DNA of 64,000 bases from Costertonia aggregata. GTDB taxonomy: Bacteria > Bacteroidota > Bacteroidia > Flavobacteriales > Flavobacteriaceae. Of this stretch, positions 56,303 through 64,000 are shown in pieces. The notes under the pieces were generated by a model. It saw only the letters and a program-made list of their open reading frames with translations, searched no databases and was not told the origin of the DNA. Where the stretch lies: NCBI RefSeq assembly GCF_013402795.1, contig NZ_CP058595.1, positions 2,892,001 through 2,956,000 on the forward strand, given 5' to 3'. The translations under genes and the position numbers were made by a program. How positions within the stretch are numbered: the stretch's first letter is position 1; every line of letters starts with the position of its first letter.

Positions 56303-56333
56303 CAAAGATAAACCATTAACTTTTATATTTTTG
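56303..56333. promoter_or_regulatory. Divergent -7 elements in the glycosyltransferase island
   Basis: TATTTTTG (56326-56333, + strand) lies 24 bp before ATG 56358. TATCTTTG (56310-56303, - strand) lies about 50 bp before TTG 56251. Both match TAnnTTTG, and they settle the two start choices. Clear -33 boxes were not found. Confidence 0.5.
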
Positions 56334-56357
56334 CTCTCGACGAAACATGACCATACA

Positions 56358-57176
56358 ATGGAAAAGCCAAAAATTTCTGTAATCGTAAGCACTTACAATT
56401 CTGAGGAATGGTTAGAGAAAGTTTTATGGGGTTTTAATCAACAGACATTCAAAAATTTTGAGGTGGTCATTGCAGACGATGGTTCGGGTGAAGCCACAAA
56501 GAACCTAATTTTAGAGATGTCAAAAAAAGTAGATTATCATATCATTCACGTATGGCAAGAAGACGAGGGCTTTCAAAAATCAAAAATTTTAAATAAATCT
56601 GTACTAGCCTGCCGCTCTGAATATATAATTATGACAGATGGAGATTGTATTCCTAGGAAAGATTTTGTTCATGTACACTACTTAAACAAGGCAAAAGGGT
56701 ATTTCATTTCAGGCGGATATTATATGTTGCCTATGAATATCTCTAAATTGATTACATTGGAAGACATTGAAAAACAGCGATGTTTCAATTTAAACTGGTT
56801 AAAAGAAAAAGGCATACCCAAAACATTTAAAAACAATAAGTTGACCGCAAGAGGTATTATTTCTAAATTATTGAATTGGATTACGCCAACAAATGCCAGT
56901 TGGAACGGACATAATTCTTCTGGTTGGAAAAAAGACATATTGAATGTTAATGGTTTCGACGAACGTATGCAGTACGGGGGTCAGGATAGGGAACTTGGCG
57001 AGCGTTTGTTTAATTTCGGGATTAAATCCAAACAATTAAGGTATAGTGCCGTATGCGTTCACCTTGATCATAAAAGAGGATACAAGACTCCTGAATCAAT
57101 TGCAAAAAATCAGCAGATTAGAAAGGAAACCAAGCAGGAAAAAAGAGTCTGGACCTATTATGGCATTACCAAATAA
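56358..57176 (+). CDS. Glycosyltransferase family 2 protein
   Basis: 272 residues from ATG 56358. GT-A motifs: KISVIVSTYNSEEWLEKVLW, FEVVIADDGSGEATKNLI, MTDGDCIPRKDFV (DGDC) and the late GGQDRELGERLFNFGI acceptor/catalytic segment, as in chondroitin-polymerase-like GT2 enzymes. It probably transfers a sugar to a lipopolysaccharide or capsule intermediate. Its end overlaps the convergent gene at 57158 by 19 bp. Confidence 0.9.
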   Translation: MEKPKISVIVSTYNSEEWLEKVLWGFNQQTFKNFEVVIADDGSGEATKNLILEMSKKVDYHIIHVWQEDEGFQKSKILNKSVLACRSEYIIMTDGDCIPRKDFVHVHYLNKAKGYFISGGYYMLPMNISKLITLEDIEKQRCFNLNWLKEKGIPKTFKNNKLTARGIISKLLNWITPTNASWNGHNSSGWKKDILNVNGFDERMQYGGQDRELGERLFNFGIKSKQLRYSAVCVHLDHKRGYKTPESIAKNQQIRKETKQEKRVWTYYGITK

Positions 57177-57952
57177 TAGGGTAATTTATTTTTTTGCTCT
57201 AGCTTTTTAAGCTTTTTAAAACGTTCCAAAACACCCAAAGCGTTTAGATAGCATACTATAAGTCCCTTTCTGCCATCTAAGAATCCAAGTCTTAATATAA
57301 AATGGTTAAAGAATTTCCAACTTGTTTTTATGACAAGTAAAAGGTAGCTAAAGCGTTTTTCGGTGTAATAGGATTCTACCGCTTTTAACCTCCCGTATTT
57401 GAGCATTTTCCCTTTATAATCCTCGTAATTTTTATAGCAATAATGTATTAGTTTCTCATTTAGGATACCTGATTTGCCATTAATATCCAAAGTTTCGTGA
57501 ACAATTTTGCTATCGCAGAACTTAGCTTTACTTTTTCTGAACAACCTATAGTTTTTATCAGTTTGCCAACCACTAAATCTCAATTTCTTGTTCTGGAACA
57601 TAAACTGGCGATAAAACCAATAAGCAACTACATCATCATCTTTTTTTACCGCACCCAATATTTCGTTTCGTAATGCATCGGGCACTATTTCATCAGCATC
57701 CAAAAAAAGCACCCAGTCATGGGAAGCTTGTTTTAAAGTGAAGGATTTTTGTTCGGTAAAATTTTCAAAAGGATTTTGAATGACCCTTACCTTATCTTGA
57801 TTCAAAAGATATTCGTAAGTACCATCCGTACTATAAGAGTCAACTACCAAAATTTCATCGGCAAAAGAAACAGATTCAATACATTTTTCTATGTAGCCGA
57901 TTTCATTGAACGTAATTATCAGTGCAGATATTTTATTTTTTTTGTTGTTCAT
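57158..57952 (-). CDS. Glycosyltransferase family 2 protein, WaaE/KdtX-like
   Basis: 264 residues. ISALIITFNEIGYIEKCIES, ILVVDSYSTDGTYE and WVLFLDADEIV (DAD) define the GT-A fold. The KLRFSGWQTDKNYRLFRKSK segment and the basic C-terminus resemble the WaaE/KdtX branch, which modifies the lipopolysaccharide inner core. It overlaps the convergent 56358 gene by 19 bp and marks the right edge of the glycosyltransferase island; a 234-bp AT-rich gap with no visible gene separates it from dapD. Confidence 0.9.
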   Translation of the reverse strand: MNNKKNKISALIITFNEIGYIEKCIESVSFADEILVVDSYSTDGTYEYLLNQDKVRVIQNPFENFTEQKSFTLKQASHDWVLFLDADEIVPDALRNEILGAVKKDDDVVAYWFYRQFMFQNKKLRFSGWQTDKNYRLFRKSKAKFCDSKIVHETLDINGKSGILNEKLIHYCYKNYEDYKGKMLKYGRLKAVESYYTEKRFSYLLLVIKTSWKFFNHFILRLGFLDGRKGLIVCYLNALGVLERFKKLKKLEQKNKLPYYLVMP

Positions 57953-58186
57953 GAGATATTAATAACGCAACAATGTTCTTAATATTTTTGTAAAAGTATA
58001 ACAAAAAAAAAGCGATAAAATTGTATTGTGAAGTTAAATTCTTACATGCTTTTATTTTTTCAGAGTATGCACTAAAATTAAATTACAATAAAAGTTGTTT
58101 CAAATAAAGAGTTAATATTTTGAGAATAATAAAATGTAAAAATCTTCAATACACTAAAAGTGGTTGAATTAGCACCTGTATCGTCA

Positions 58187-59002
58187 TCACACCGCCACAT
58201 CATACTCGCGCAAGGCGTCGTTCAATGATGTTTTTTTATTGGTGCTTTCTTTTCTGGTACCTATGATTAGGGCACAGGGCACTTGATACTCACCCGCAGG
58301 GAATGATTTTGTATAACTGCCCGGTATAACTACGGATCGTGCCGGTACCAAACCTTTGCGCTCTACAGGCGTATCTCCCGTAACATCTATGATTTTGGTA
58401 GATGCCGTGAGCACAACATTTGCCCCTAACACAGCCTCTTTTTCTACCCTAACCCCCTCTACAACAATACAACGGGAGCCGATAAAAGCATTGTCCTCTA
58501 TAATGACCGGTGCGGCCTGTAAGGGTTCCAAAACCCCACCAATACCAACGCCACCGCTTAAGTGCACATTTTTGCCTATTTGGGCACAGCTACCCACAGT
58601 GGCCCACGTATCTACCATGGTACCTTCATCTACATAAGCGCCAATATTCACATAGCTTGGCATTAATATGGTACCGGCAGATATGTAGGCACCATGTCTG
58701 GCAACAGCATTGGGTACGATTCGGATTCCCTTTTCCTTATATCCTTTTTTTAATGGCATTTTGTCATGGTATTCAAAGATACCGGCTTCCAAGGTTTCCA
58801 TCTTTTGGATCGGAAAGTAAAGCACAACCGCTTTTTTTACCCATTCGTTTATCTGCCAGCCATTTTCAACAGGTTCGGCACAGCGTAGTTCGCCATTGTC
58901 TATCAAATCTATCACTTTACGTATGGTATCTTGAGTCTTGGTGTCTTTTAGGAGCTCTCTATTGTCCCAAGCGCTTTCTATGGTTTGTCGTATTTCGGTC
59001 AT
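58187..59002 (-). CDS. dapD: 2,3,4,5-tetrahydropyridine-2,6-dicarboxylate N-succinyltransferase
   Basis: 271 residues from ATG 59002; the longer frame overlaps the -7 element. It is the succinylase-branch enzyme of diaminopimelate/lysine synthesis. The central left-handed parallel beta-helix hexapeptide repeats are visible (AYISAGTILMPSYVNIGAYV, GTMVDTWATVGSCAQIG, IEDNAFIGSRCIVVEGVRV). The C-terminus ends ALREYDVAV. The other lysine enzyme, lysA, lies 34 kb to the left. Confidence 0.95.
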   Translation of the reverse strand: MTEIRQTIESAWDNRELLKDTKTQDTIRKVIDLIDNGELRCAEPVENGWQINEWVKKAVVLYFPIQKMETLEAGIFEYHDKMPLKKGYKEKGIRIVPNAVARHGAYISAGTILMPSYVNIGAYVDEGTMVDTWATVGSCAQIGKNVHLSGGVGIGGVLEPLQAAPVIIEDNAFIGSRCIVVEGVRVEKEAVLGANVVLTASTKIIDVTGDTPVERKGLVPARSVVIPGSYTKSFPAGEYQVPCALIIGTRKESTNKKTSLNDALREYDVAV

Positions 59003-59020
59003 TTTAGTATTGAATTTTGA

Positions 59021-59089
59021 CAAATATAGGGCTGGCCGATGAATTCACACTCCTATTTTATAGTTATAACAATATATGGTTTATTTTTG
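59021..59089. promoter_or_regulatory. Divergent dapD/ruvX promoter elements
   Basis: TATATTTG at 59028-59021 (- strand) precedes the dapD ATG by 18 bp. TATTTTTG at 59082-59089 (+ strand) precedes the ruvX TTG by 14 bp. Both match TAnnTTTG and rule out the longer start choices on either side. Confidence 0.6.
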
Positions 59090-59103
59090 CCAAAAATTGT
59101 GAT

Positions 59104-59514
59104 TTGGGTAGAATTATTGCGTTGGATTATGGAATGAAAAGAACGGGAATCGCCGTTACTGATGAACTTCAAATTATCGCATCGGGCCTTACGACAGTCG
59201 ATACCAGAACCTTGTTGGATTATTTGAAGGAATATTTTTCAAAAAATGAGGTAGATACCATCGTCGTTGGGGAACCCAAACAGATGGACAACACCCCATC
59301 AGAATCAGAGGCTCTCATTACGCCTTTTTTAGAAAAAATGGCCAACGTTTTTCCACATATACCGGTAGAACGTGAAGATGAGCGTTTTACATCAAAAATG
59401 GCCTTTCAAACCATGATAGATAGTGGCTTGGGAAAACAAAAAAGAAGAAATAAAGGGTTGGTAGACGAGATAAGCGCAACGCTCATTCTCCAATCGTATT
59501 TAAACAGAAAATAA
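59104..59514 (+). CDS. ruvX: RuvX/YqgF-family putative Holliday junction resolvase (TTG start)
   Basis: 136 residues from TTG 59104 (MGRIIALDYGMKRTGIAV). This start is needed because the first ATG, at 59131, would remove the catalytic Asp of ALDYG. The RNase H-like fold has VVGEPKQMDNTPSESE and the late acidic GLVDEISATLIL. YqgF proteins act in 16S rRNA 5' processing and perhaps Holliday junction resolution. def begins 3 bp after the stop. Confidence 0.88.
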   Translation: MGRIIALDYGMKRTGIAVTDELQIIASGLTTVDTRTLLDYLKEYFSKNEVDTIVVGEPKQMDNTPSESEALITPFLEKMANVFPHIPVEREDERFTSKMAFQTMIDSGLGKQKRRNKGLVDEISATLILQSYLNRK

Positions 59515-59517
59515 CAT

Positions 59518-60108
59518 ATGATATTGCCCATTGTAGCCTACGGTGACCCTGTTTTGCGAAAAGCGGGAAAAAATATTGACAAAGATTATCCGGAGTTGAC
59601 CACGTTGATTTCCAACATGTGGGAGACCATGTACAATGCCAATGGTGTAGGACTGGCAGCACCTCAAATAGGTCTGCCTATTCGTCTGTTTTTGGTAGAT
59701 ACCACTCCGTTTTCCGAAGATGAGGACCTCAATGAAGAAGAACAAAAGGCGTTGAACGGCTTCAAAAAAGTTTTTATCAATGCTAAAATAACCGACGAAA
59801 CCGGCAAGGAATGGCCTTTTAATGAAGGTTGTTTGAGCATACCCGACGTGCGTGAGGACGTAGTAAGAAAGGAAACCGTACACATTACCTACCAAGACGA
59901 GAATTTCAAAGAGCATTTAGAAACCTATGAAGGGTTGTTGGCCCGAGTGATACAGCATGAGTATGACCATATTGAAGGTGTTTTGTTTACCGATAAGCTT
60001 TCATCTTTGAAAAAACGATTATTAAAAGGTAGGCTGGCTAACATATCAAAGGGGAAAATAAGGGTAGATTACAGAATGAAGTTCCCCAATATTAAAAAAG
60101 GACGTTAA
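59518..60108 (+). CDS. def: Peptide deformylase
   Basis: 196 residues. It removes the N-formyl group from nascent proteins, using Fe2+. All three motifs are present: GVGLAAPQIG (about 43-52), EGCLSIP (metal Cys, about 104-110) and the metal-binding QHEYDHIEG (about 146-154). It is translationally close to ruvX (3 bp), so the two form an operon; the DUF5606 gene follows 57 bp later. Confidence 0.96.
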   Translation: MILPIVAYGDPVLRKAGKNIDKDYPELTTLISNMWETMYNANGVGLAAPQIGLPIRLFLVDTTPFSEDEDLNEEEQKALNGFKKVFINAKITDETGKEWPFNEGCLSIPDVREDVVRKETVHITYQDENFKEHLETYEGLLARVIQHEYDHIEGVLFTDKLSSLKKRLLKGRLANISKGKIRVDYRMKFPNIKKGR

Positions 60109-60165
60109 AACCGTTCCGTTATCATATGAAAAGCACCATATTTGCCGATAAATTTTTTTAAAAGT

Positions 60166-60597
60166 ATGAGTTTAGATAAAATTTTGTCCATTTCCGGTAA
60201 GCCCGGCCTCTATAAATTATTGACGCAAACCCGAACCGGTTTTGTGGCAGAATCCCTTTTAGACGGCAAAAGAATTACCGTTGGCATGCGTAGCAACGTT
60301 AGTGTGCTTTCTGAAATCGCAATTTACACCTTGGACGAGGAGCTGCCTTTAAGAGAAGTACTGCAAAAGATAAAGGACAGGGAAAACGGGGGCAAAACAT
60401 CGGTAGGCCACAAAGAGGACAAAATCAAACTTGAGGAGTATTTTTTTGAGGTGCTGCCCAATTACGACGAGGACAGGGTTTACCCCAGTGACATAAAAAA
60501 AATCATTCAATGGTATAACTTATTGATCGAACACGGTATCAACGATTTTTCCAAAACCGATGATGAAGATCAAAATGCATCTGACGAAGAGGAATAA
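60166..60597 (+). CDS. DUF5606 family protein
   Basis: 143 residues from ATG 60166 (the TTG at 60142 is rejected). MSLDKILSISGKPGLYKLLTQ and FVAESLLDGKRITVGM are hallmarks of this Bacteroidota family. The C-terminus is acidic and disordered (DDEDQNASDEEE). Its function is unknown. It lies 57 bp after def and is followed by a terminator at 60624-60648. Confidence 0.85.
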   Translation: MSLDKILSISGKPGLYKLLTQTRTGFVAESLLDGKRITVGMRSNVSVLSEIAIYTLDEELPLREVLQKIKDRENGGKTSVGHKEDKIKLEEYFFEVLPNYDEDRVYPSDIKKIIQWYNLLIEHGINDFSKTDDEDQNASDEEE

Positions 60598-60623
60598 AGA
60601 ACATCGTATTCCAATTAAGATAT

Positions 60624-60648
60624 GGCCTTCGGTTTCGAAGGCTTTTTT
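60624..60648 (+). terminator. Rho-independent terminator after the DUF5606 gene
   Basis: GCCTTCG (60625-60631) pairs perfectly with CGAAGGC (60636-60642) around GTTT and is followed by TTTTTT. Confidence 0.88.
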
Positions 60649-60716
60649 GTGTTTTTACTCCAGATATTATTGGCTATATTTAACTCCAGCTGATTAACAC
60701 AAAAACAAAACGCACC

Positions 60717-63700
60717 ATGCACCACCACAGTATTGCTAGATTCCTCGTATTATTTTTTATCCTGAACTATGCAGGTATTAAGGCCCAAGACACTACAAAA
60801 GAAAAAGACTCCACAAAAAAAGCTACGAAAGAGCTTCCACTAGAACCGCAACGTAATATTTCGTTTTCGACCGATAAGGGTACTTGGATATCCTTGGATG
60901 TTAGCCCCGACGGTAAGACCCTTGTGTTCGATTTAATGGGGGATATTTACACCATGCCCATTACCGGAGGAAAAGCGACTGCAATCACTGCTGGTTTGGC
61001 GTATGATGTACACCCCCGATACAGTCCCGATGGAAAATCGCTGGTATTCATTTCCGATAAAAGCGGGTCGGATAATATTTGGACATTGGACCTAAAATCA
61101 AAAGAGGAGAAACAAATCACAAAAGAAAGCAAACATAATTTCTTTTCGGCAGATTGGTCGCCCGATGGTGAATACATAGTGGGTGTGAAAGGGCGTAGAA
61201 ACATAAAACCCCACATTTATCATAAAGATGGTGGTAGTGGGAGCCAATTGGTAAGTGAGCCCAAGAATATAAAATTAATAGATCCCGCTTTTAGCCCCGA
61301 TGGTAAATTGATCTATTTCTCGCAACGCAGAGGCTCCTGGAACTACAATGCGCGATTGCCACAGTATCAAATAGGCACGTATGATATGGAGGATGGCGAC
61401 ATGGCCGTTGTAACGTCCCGATATGGTTCTGCTTTTACACCTACATTGTCCAATGATGGGAAATGGATGGTGTATGGCACTCGTTTTGAAGCTGAGACGG
61501 GATTGGTGCTCCGTAATTTAAAAACGGGCAAAGAGCGCTGGCTCGCATATCCTGTTCAGCGAGACGAACAAGAATCCATCGCTCCTTTGGGGGTTTTACC
61601 GGCAATGGCCTTTACACCGGACAGCAAGAACCTGATAGCTTCCTACGGAGGAAAAATCTATTCCATAGCCTTGGAGAGCAACGTGGCCAAGGAAATCCCT
61701 TTTCAAGTTGATGTAAATTTGGAATTAGGTCCGCAATTAGAATTCAAATATCCAATTGAGGATACGAAAGAGGCTTTTGTCACTCAAATAAGGGATGCCA
61801 AACCATCACCGTACGGTTCAAAATTGGCTTTTACCGCATTAAACCGATTATATGTGATGGATTTACCGAACGGTACCCCAAAAAGATTGACCAAAAATGA
61901 GTATACCGAAGCACAGCCTACGTGGTCGCCTGATGGAAAACATGTGGTTTTCACTACATGGAAACAAGGCGGTGGCCATTTATACAAAACCAATGTCGAA
62001 GGCAGATTAAAATCGGTTCAATTAACGCAAGAACCAGGTATCTATACCAACCCTGCGTGGTCATACAATTCTGACCGTATTGCATTTCATAGGGGAACGG
62101 CACAAACTTACGACGATGCTATCGGCCCCTTTACCAGGGGAAGCCAAGTAGATTTGGTTTGGGTATCTTCAAATGGAGGCCCTATCAATTTAATCGATAA
62201 GACCAAAGGACGCCAAATGCCCCACTTTACCAAAATAGATGATAGGGTTTACCTAAACAGCAACTCAAAAGGTTTAGTCTCCGTCCGGTGGGATGGTACT
62301 GACGAGAAAGAACATTTGAAACTTACAGGAATCACTACCTACGGTTCGCAGGATGTTTTTGGGAAAGACCACGACCATGCTATGGACGGTCTTAATTTAC
62401 TATCGGCACTGCCAACTTCCGAGGAAGGATGGCGAGAAAACAACAAAGCATCAAAACCTGCTGAAATCAAGATTTCCCCGGATGGGAAAACAGCTTTGGC
62501 TTTGATTAATAATGACGTGTATACGGTAACTGTCCCTCGTTTTGGCAAAACCCCTACCATTTCTTTGGCCAAGGCAGAAGGTGCTGCTTTTCCTGCAATG
62601 AAATTGACCGTAATGGGCGGGGAATTCCCTGCTTGGTCATCGGACAGTAAAAAAGTGCATTGGTCCTTGGGGTCCAGTCATTTTAGGTATGACGTGGTTG
62701 CGGGCAAGCAATTTAAAGATAGTATTGCAAACGCCAAGAAAAAAGAGAAAGAACTAAAGAAAACCGAAAAGGAAACAGATTCCACCAAAACCGATCAAAA
62801 GAAAGATGACAAAAAGAAGGAACCCAAATTTGAAGCTGAGGAGTTTAAGATACGGGTACGTTACCAAAAAGATACACCACAGGGAACTTTACATTTAAAG
62901 GGTGGTCGCATCATAACCATGAATGGTGACGAGGTTATTGAAAATGGTGACATTCTCATTGAAAACAATAGGATAAAAGCTGTTGGGGCATCGGGCGATT
63001 TAATAGTGCCTTCGGGTACAACGACCATTGATGTTTCAGGAAAGACACTTACACCGGGCTTTGTGGATACGCATGCCCATATGTGGCCCAATTGGGGCGT
63101 TCATAAAAACCAGGTTTGGATTTATTCAGCAAATTTAGCTTATGGCGTTACCACGACAAGAGATCCGCAGACTGCTACTACAGATGTGCTTACCTACGCC
63201 GATATGGTAGAAGCGGGGATGTTGCATGGGCCAAGAGTGTACAGTACAGGACCGGGAGTAGGTTTTTGGAAGTACAAGATAGAAAGCTTGGAGCATGCAA
63301 AAGATGTGTTAAAGCAATATAGCGAGTATTACAATACCAAGAGTATTAAAATGTACTTGGTGGGTAATCGTCAACAGCGCCAATGGGTAATTATGGCGGC
63401 CAAGGAGTTAAAATTGATGCCTACGACCGAAGGCGGATTAGATTTCAAATTGAATATGACACAATTGTTGGACGGTTACCCAGGACACGAACACTCATTA
63501 CCTATTTATCCTATTTATAATGATGTAGTAAAAACCGTTGCGGATTCCAAAATGGCGGTAACCCCTACTTTATTGGTTTCTTATGGTGGGCCTTGGGCCG
63601 AAAACTACTACTATTCCCGGGAAAATGTATGGGGCGACAAAAAAATACAGTACTTCACCCCCTATGAGGAATTGGCCCAAAAATCAAGAAGGCGGCCAGG

Positions 63701-64000
63701 TTGGTTTATGGATGAGGAGCATATATTTAAAAAACATGCCGAGTTTATAAATGATTTGGTAGCCGCAGATGGACTGGCGGGCATAGGAAGTCACGGTCAA
63801 TTGCAAGGTCTTGGCTTTCACTGGGAGCTATGGTCGGTGGCCAGTGGAGGAATGAATAACCACGATGCATTAAAAGTAGCGACTATTCATGGTACAAAAG
63901 CTTTGGGATTGGATGGCGATTTGGGCAGCTTGGAAGCCGGTAAACTAGCTGATATTTTGATTATGGACAAAAACCCGTTGGAAAACCTTCGGAATACGAA
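60717..64000 (+). CDS. Secreted TolB-like/amidohydrolase fusion protein (partial)
   Basis: The frame is open from ATG 60717 to the right edge (about 1094 residues), so the C-terminus is missing. A signal peptide (MHHHSIARFLVLFFIL...KAQ) is followed by a TolB/PD40 beta-propeller of about 650 residues (DVSPDGKTLVFDLMGDIYT, WSPDGEYIVGVKG). An alternating Lys/Asp linker comes next, then an amidohydrolase domain: GGRIITMNGDEVIENGDILI, GFVDTHAHMW (HxH metal site, at about 63066-63095), GHEHSLP and GLGFHWELW. This fusion is recurrent in Bacteroidota; it is probably an exported hydrolase of cyclic amides or dipeptides, with unknown substrate. Confidence 0.92.
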   Translation, partial: MHHHSIARFLVLFFILNYAGIKAQDTTKEKDSTKKATKELPLEPQRNISFSTDKGTWISLDVSPDGKTLVFDLMGDIYTMPITGGKATAITAGLAYDVHPRYSPDGKSLVFISDKSGSDNIWTLDLKSKEEKQITKESKHNFFSADWSPDGEYIVGVKGRRNIKPHIYHKDGGSGSQLVSEPKNIKLIDPAFSPDGKLIYFSQRRGSWNYNARLPQYQIGTYDMEDGDMAVVTSRYGSAFTPTLSNDGKWMVYGTRFEAETGLVLRNLKTGKERWLAYPVQRDEQESIAPLGVLPAMAFTPDSKNLIASYGGKIYSIALESNVAKEIPFQVDVNLELGPQLEFKYPIEDTKEAFVTQIRDAKPSPYGSKLAFTALNRLYVMDLPNGTPKRLTKNEYTEAQPTWSPDGKHVVFTTWKQGGGHLYKTNVEGRLKSVQLTQEPGIYTNPAWSYNSDRIAFHRGTAQTYDDAIGPFTRGSQVDLVWVSSNGGPINLIDKTKGRQMPHFTKIDDRVYLNSNSKGLVSVRWDGTDEKEHLKLTGITTYGSQDVFGKDHDHAMDGLNLLSALPTSEEGWRENNKASKPAEIKISPDGKTALALINNDVYTVTVPRFGKTPTISLAKAEGAAFPAMKLTVMGGEFPAWSSDSKKVHWSLGSSHFRYDVVAGKQFKDSIANAKKKEKELKKTEKETDSTKTDQKKDDKKKEPKFEAEEFKIRVRYQKDTPQGTLHLKGGRIITMNGDEVIENGDILIENNRIKAVGASGDLIVPSGTTTIDVSGKTLTPGFVDTHAHMWPNWGVHKNQVWIYSANLAYGVTTTRDPQTATTDVLTYADMVEAGMLHGPRVYSTGPGVGFWKYKIESLEHAKDVLKQYSEYYNTKSIKMYLVGNRQQRQWVIMAAKELKLMPTTEGGLDFKLNMTQLLDGYPGHEHSLPIYPIYNDVVKTVADSKMAVTPTLLVSYGGPWAENYYYSRENVWGDKKIQYFTPYEELAQKSRRRPGWFMDEEHIFKKHAEFINDLVAADGLAGIGSHGQLQGLGFHWELWSVASGGMNNHDALKVATIHGTKALGLDGDLGSLEAGKLADILIMDKNPLENLRNT

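Noticed and set aside
55181-56392. Longer start (56392) for the GT-B glycosyltransferase
   Set aside because: It would overlap the divergent gene at 56358 and run through the predicted -7 element; TTG 56251 gives a better N-terminus.

Overview
The window looks like a chromosomal segment of a marine-type member of the Flavobacteriaceae (Bacteroidota). The evidence is: promoters of the Bacteroidota type (TAnnTTTG at -7, sometimes with TTG/TTTG about 20 bp upstream); hardly any Shine-Dalgarno sequences; two secreted proteins with type IX secretion (T9SS) type B C-termini; a PorP/SprF protein; several TonB-dependent receptors with carboxypeptidase-like N-terminal extensions; and families largely confined to the phylum (DUF6607, DUF4856, DUF5606). 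No rRNA, tRNA, IS element, prophage or CRISPR array was seen. Coding density is high and no gene-free stretch exceeds about 240 bp.

Layout. (1) 1-9.7 kb is an iron/heme uptake region. A leftward operon (DUF6607, ankyrin protein, DUF2271) is divergent from a TonB receptor plus an HmuY-family lipoprotein. A second, siderophore-type TonB receptor with a PepSY membrane protein follows. (2) 9.9-13.4 kb holds nrdB-nrdA (class I ribonucleotide reductase with the ATP-cone on the small subunit) and a small tandem-cysteine protein. (3) 13.5-20 kb is a second metal-uptake locus: DUF4856 lipoprotein, imelysin-like lipoprotein, HTTM (gamma-carboxylase-like) membrane protein and TonB receptor. (4) 20-40.7 kb is mostly housekeeping: guaB, lysA, sucC, uvrB, ctaA, hsp20, an M48 protease, an ABC transporter and an NdpA-type nucleoid protein. 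It also holds an M20 peptidase split by one in-frame TGA and a protein that looks like a divergent kinase. (5) 40.7-50.9 kb is a T9SS surface operon: a 2392-residue calcium-repeat protein, PorP/SprF and an OmpA-family protein. (6) 51-53 kb holds cca and tsaC. (7) 53.1-58 kb is an AT-rich island of five glycosyltransferases in alternating orientation. (8) 58.2-64 kb holds dapD, ruvX, def, a DUF5606 gene and a TolB-like/amidohydrolase gene that runs off the right edge.

The main connecting thread is a candidate metal-dependent operator. Its best copy is TTTTAGACTAATCTAAAA at 29832-29849. Degenerate versions lie between the divergent heme-uptake promoters, around the DUF4856 promoter, in front of the imelysin gene and downstream of nrdA. 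Its TTAG-N6-CTAA geometry is that of DtxR-type boxes. This suggests that both uptake loci, and perhaps the tandem-cysteine protein and the broken peptidase, belong to one regulon. That link is inferred from sequence and has not been tested.
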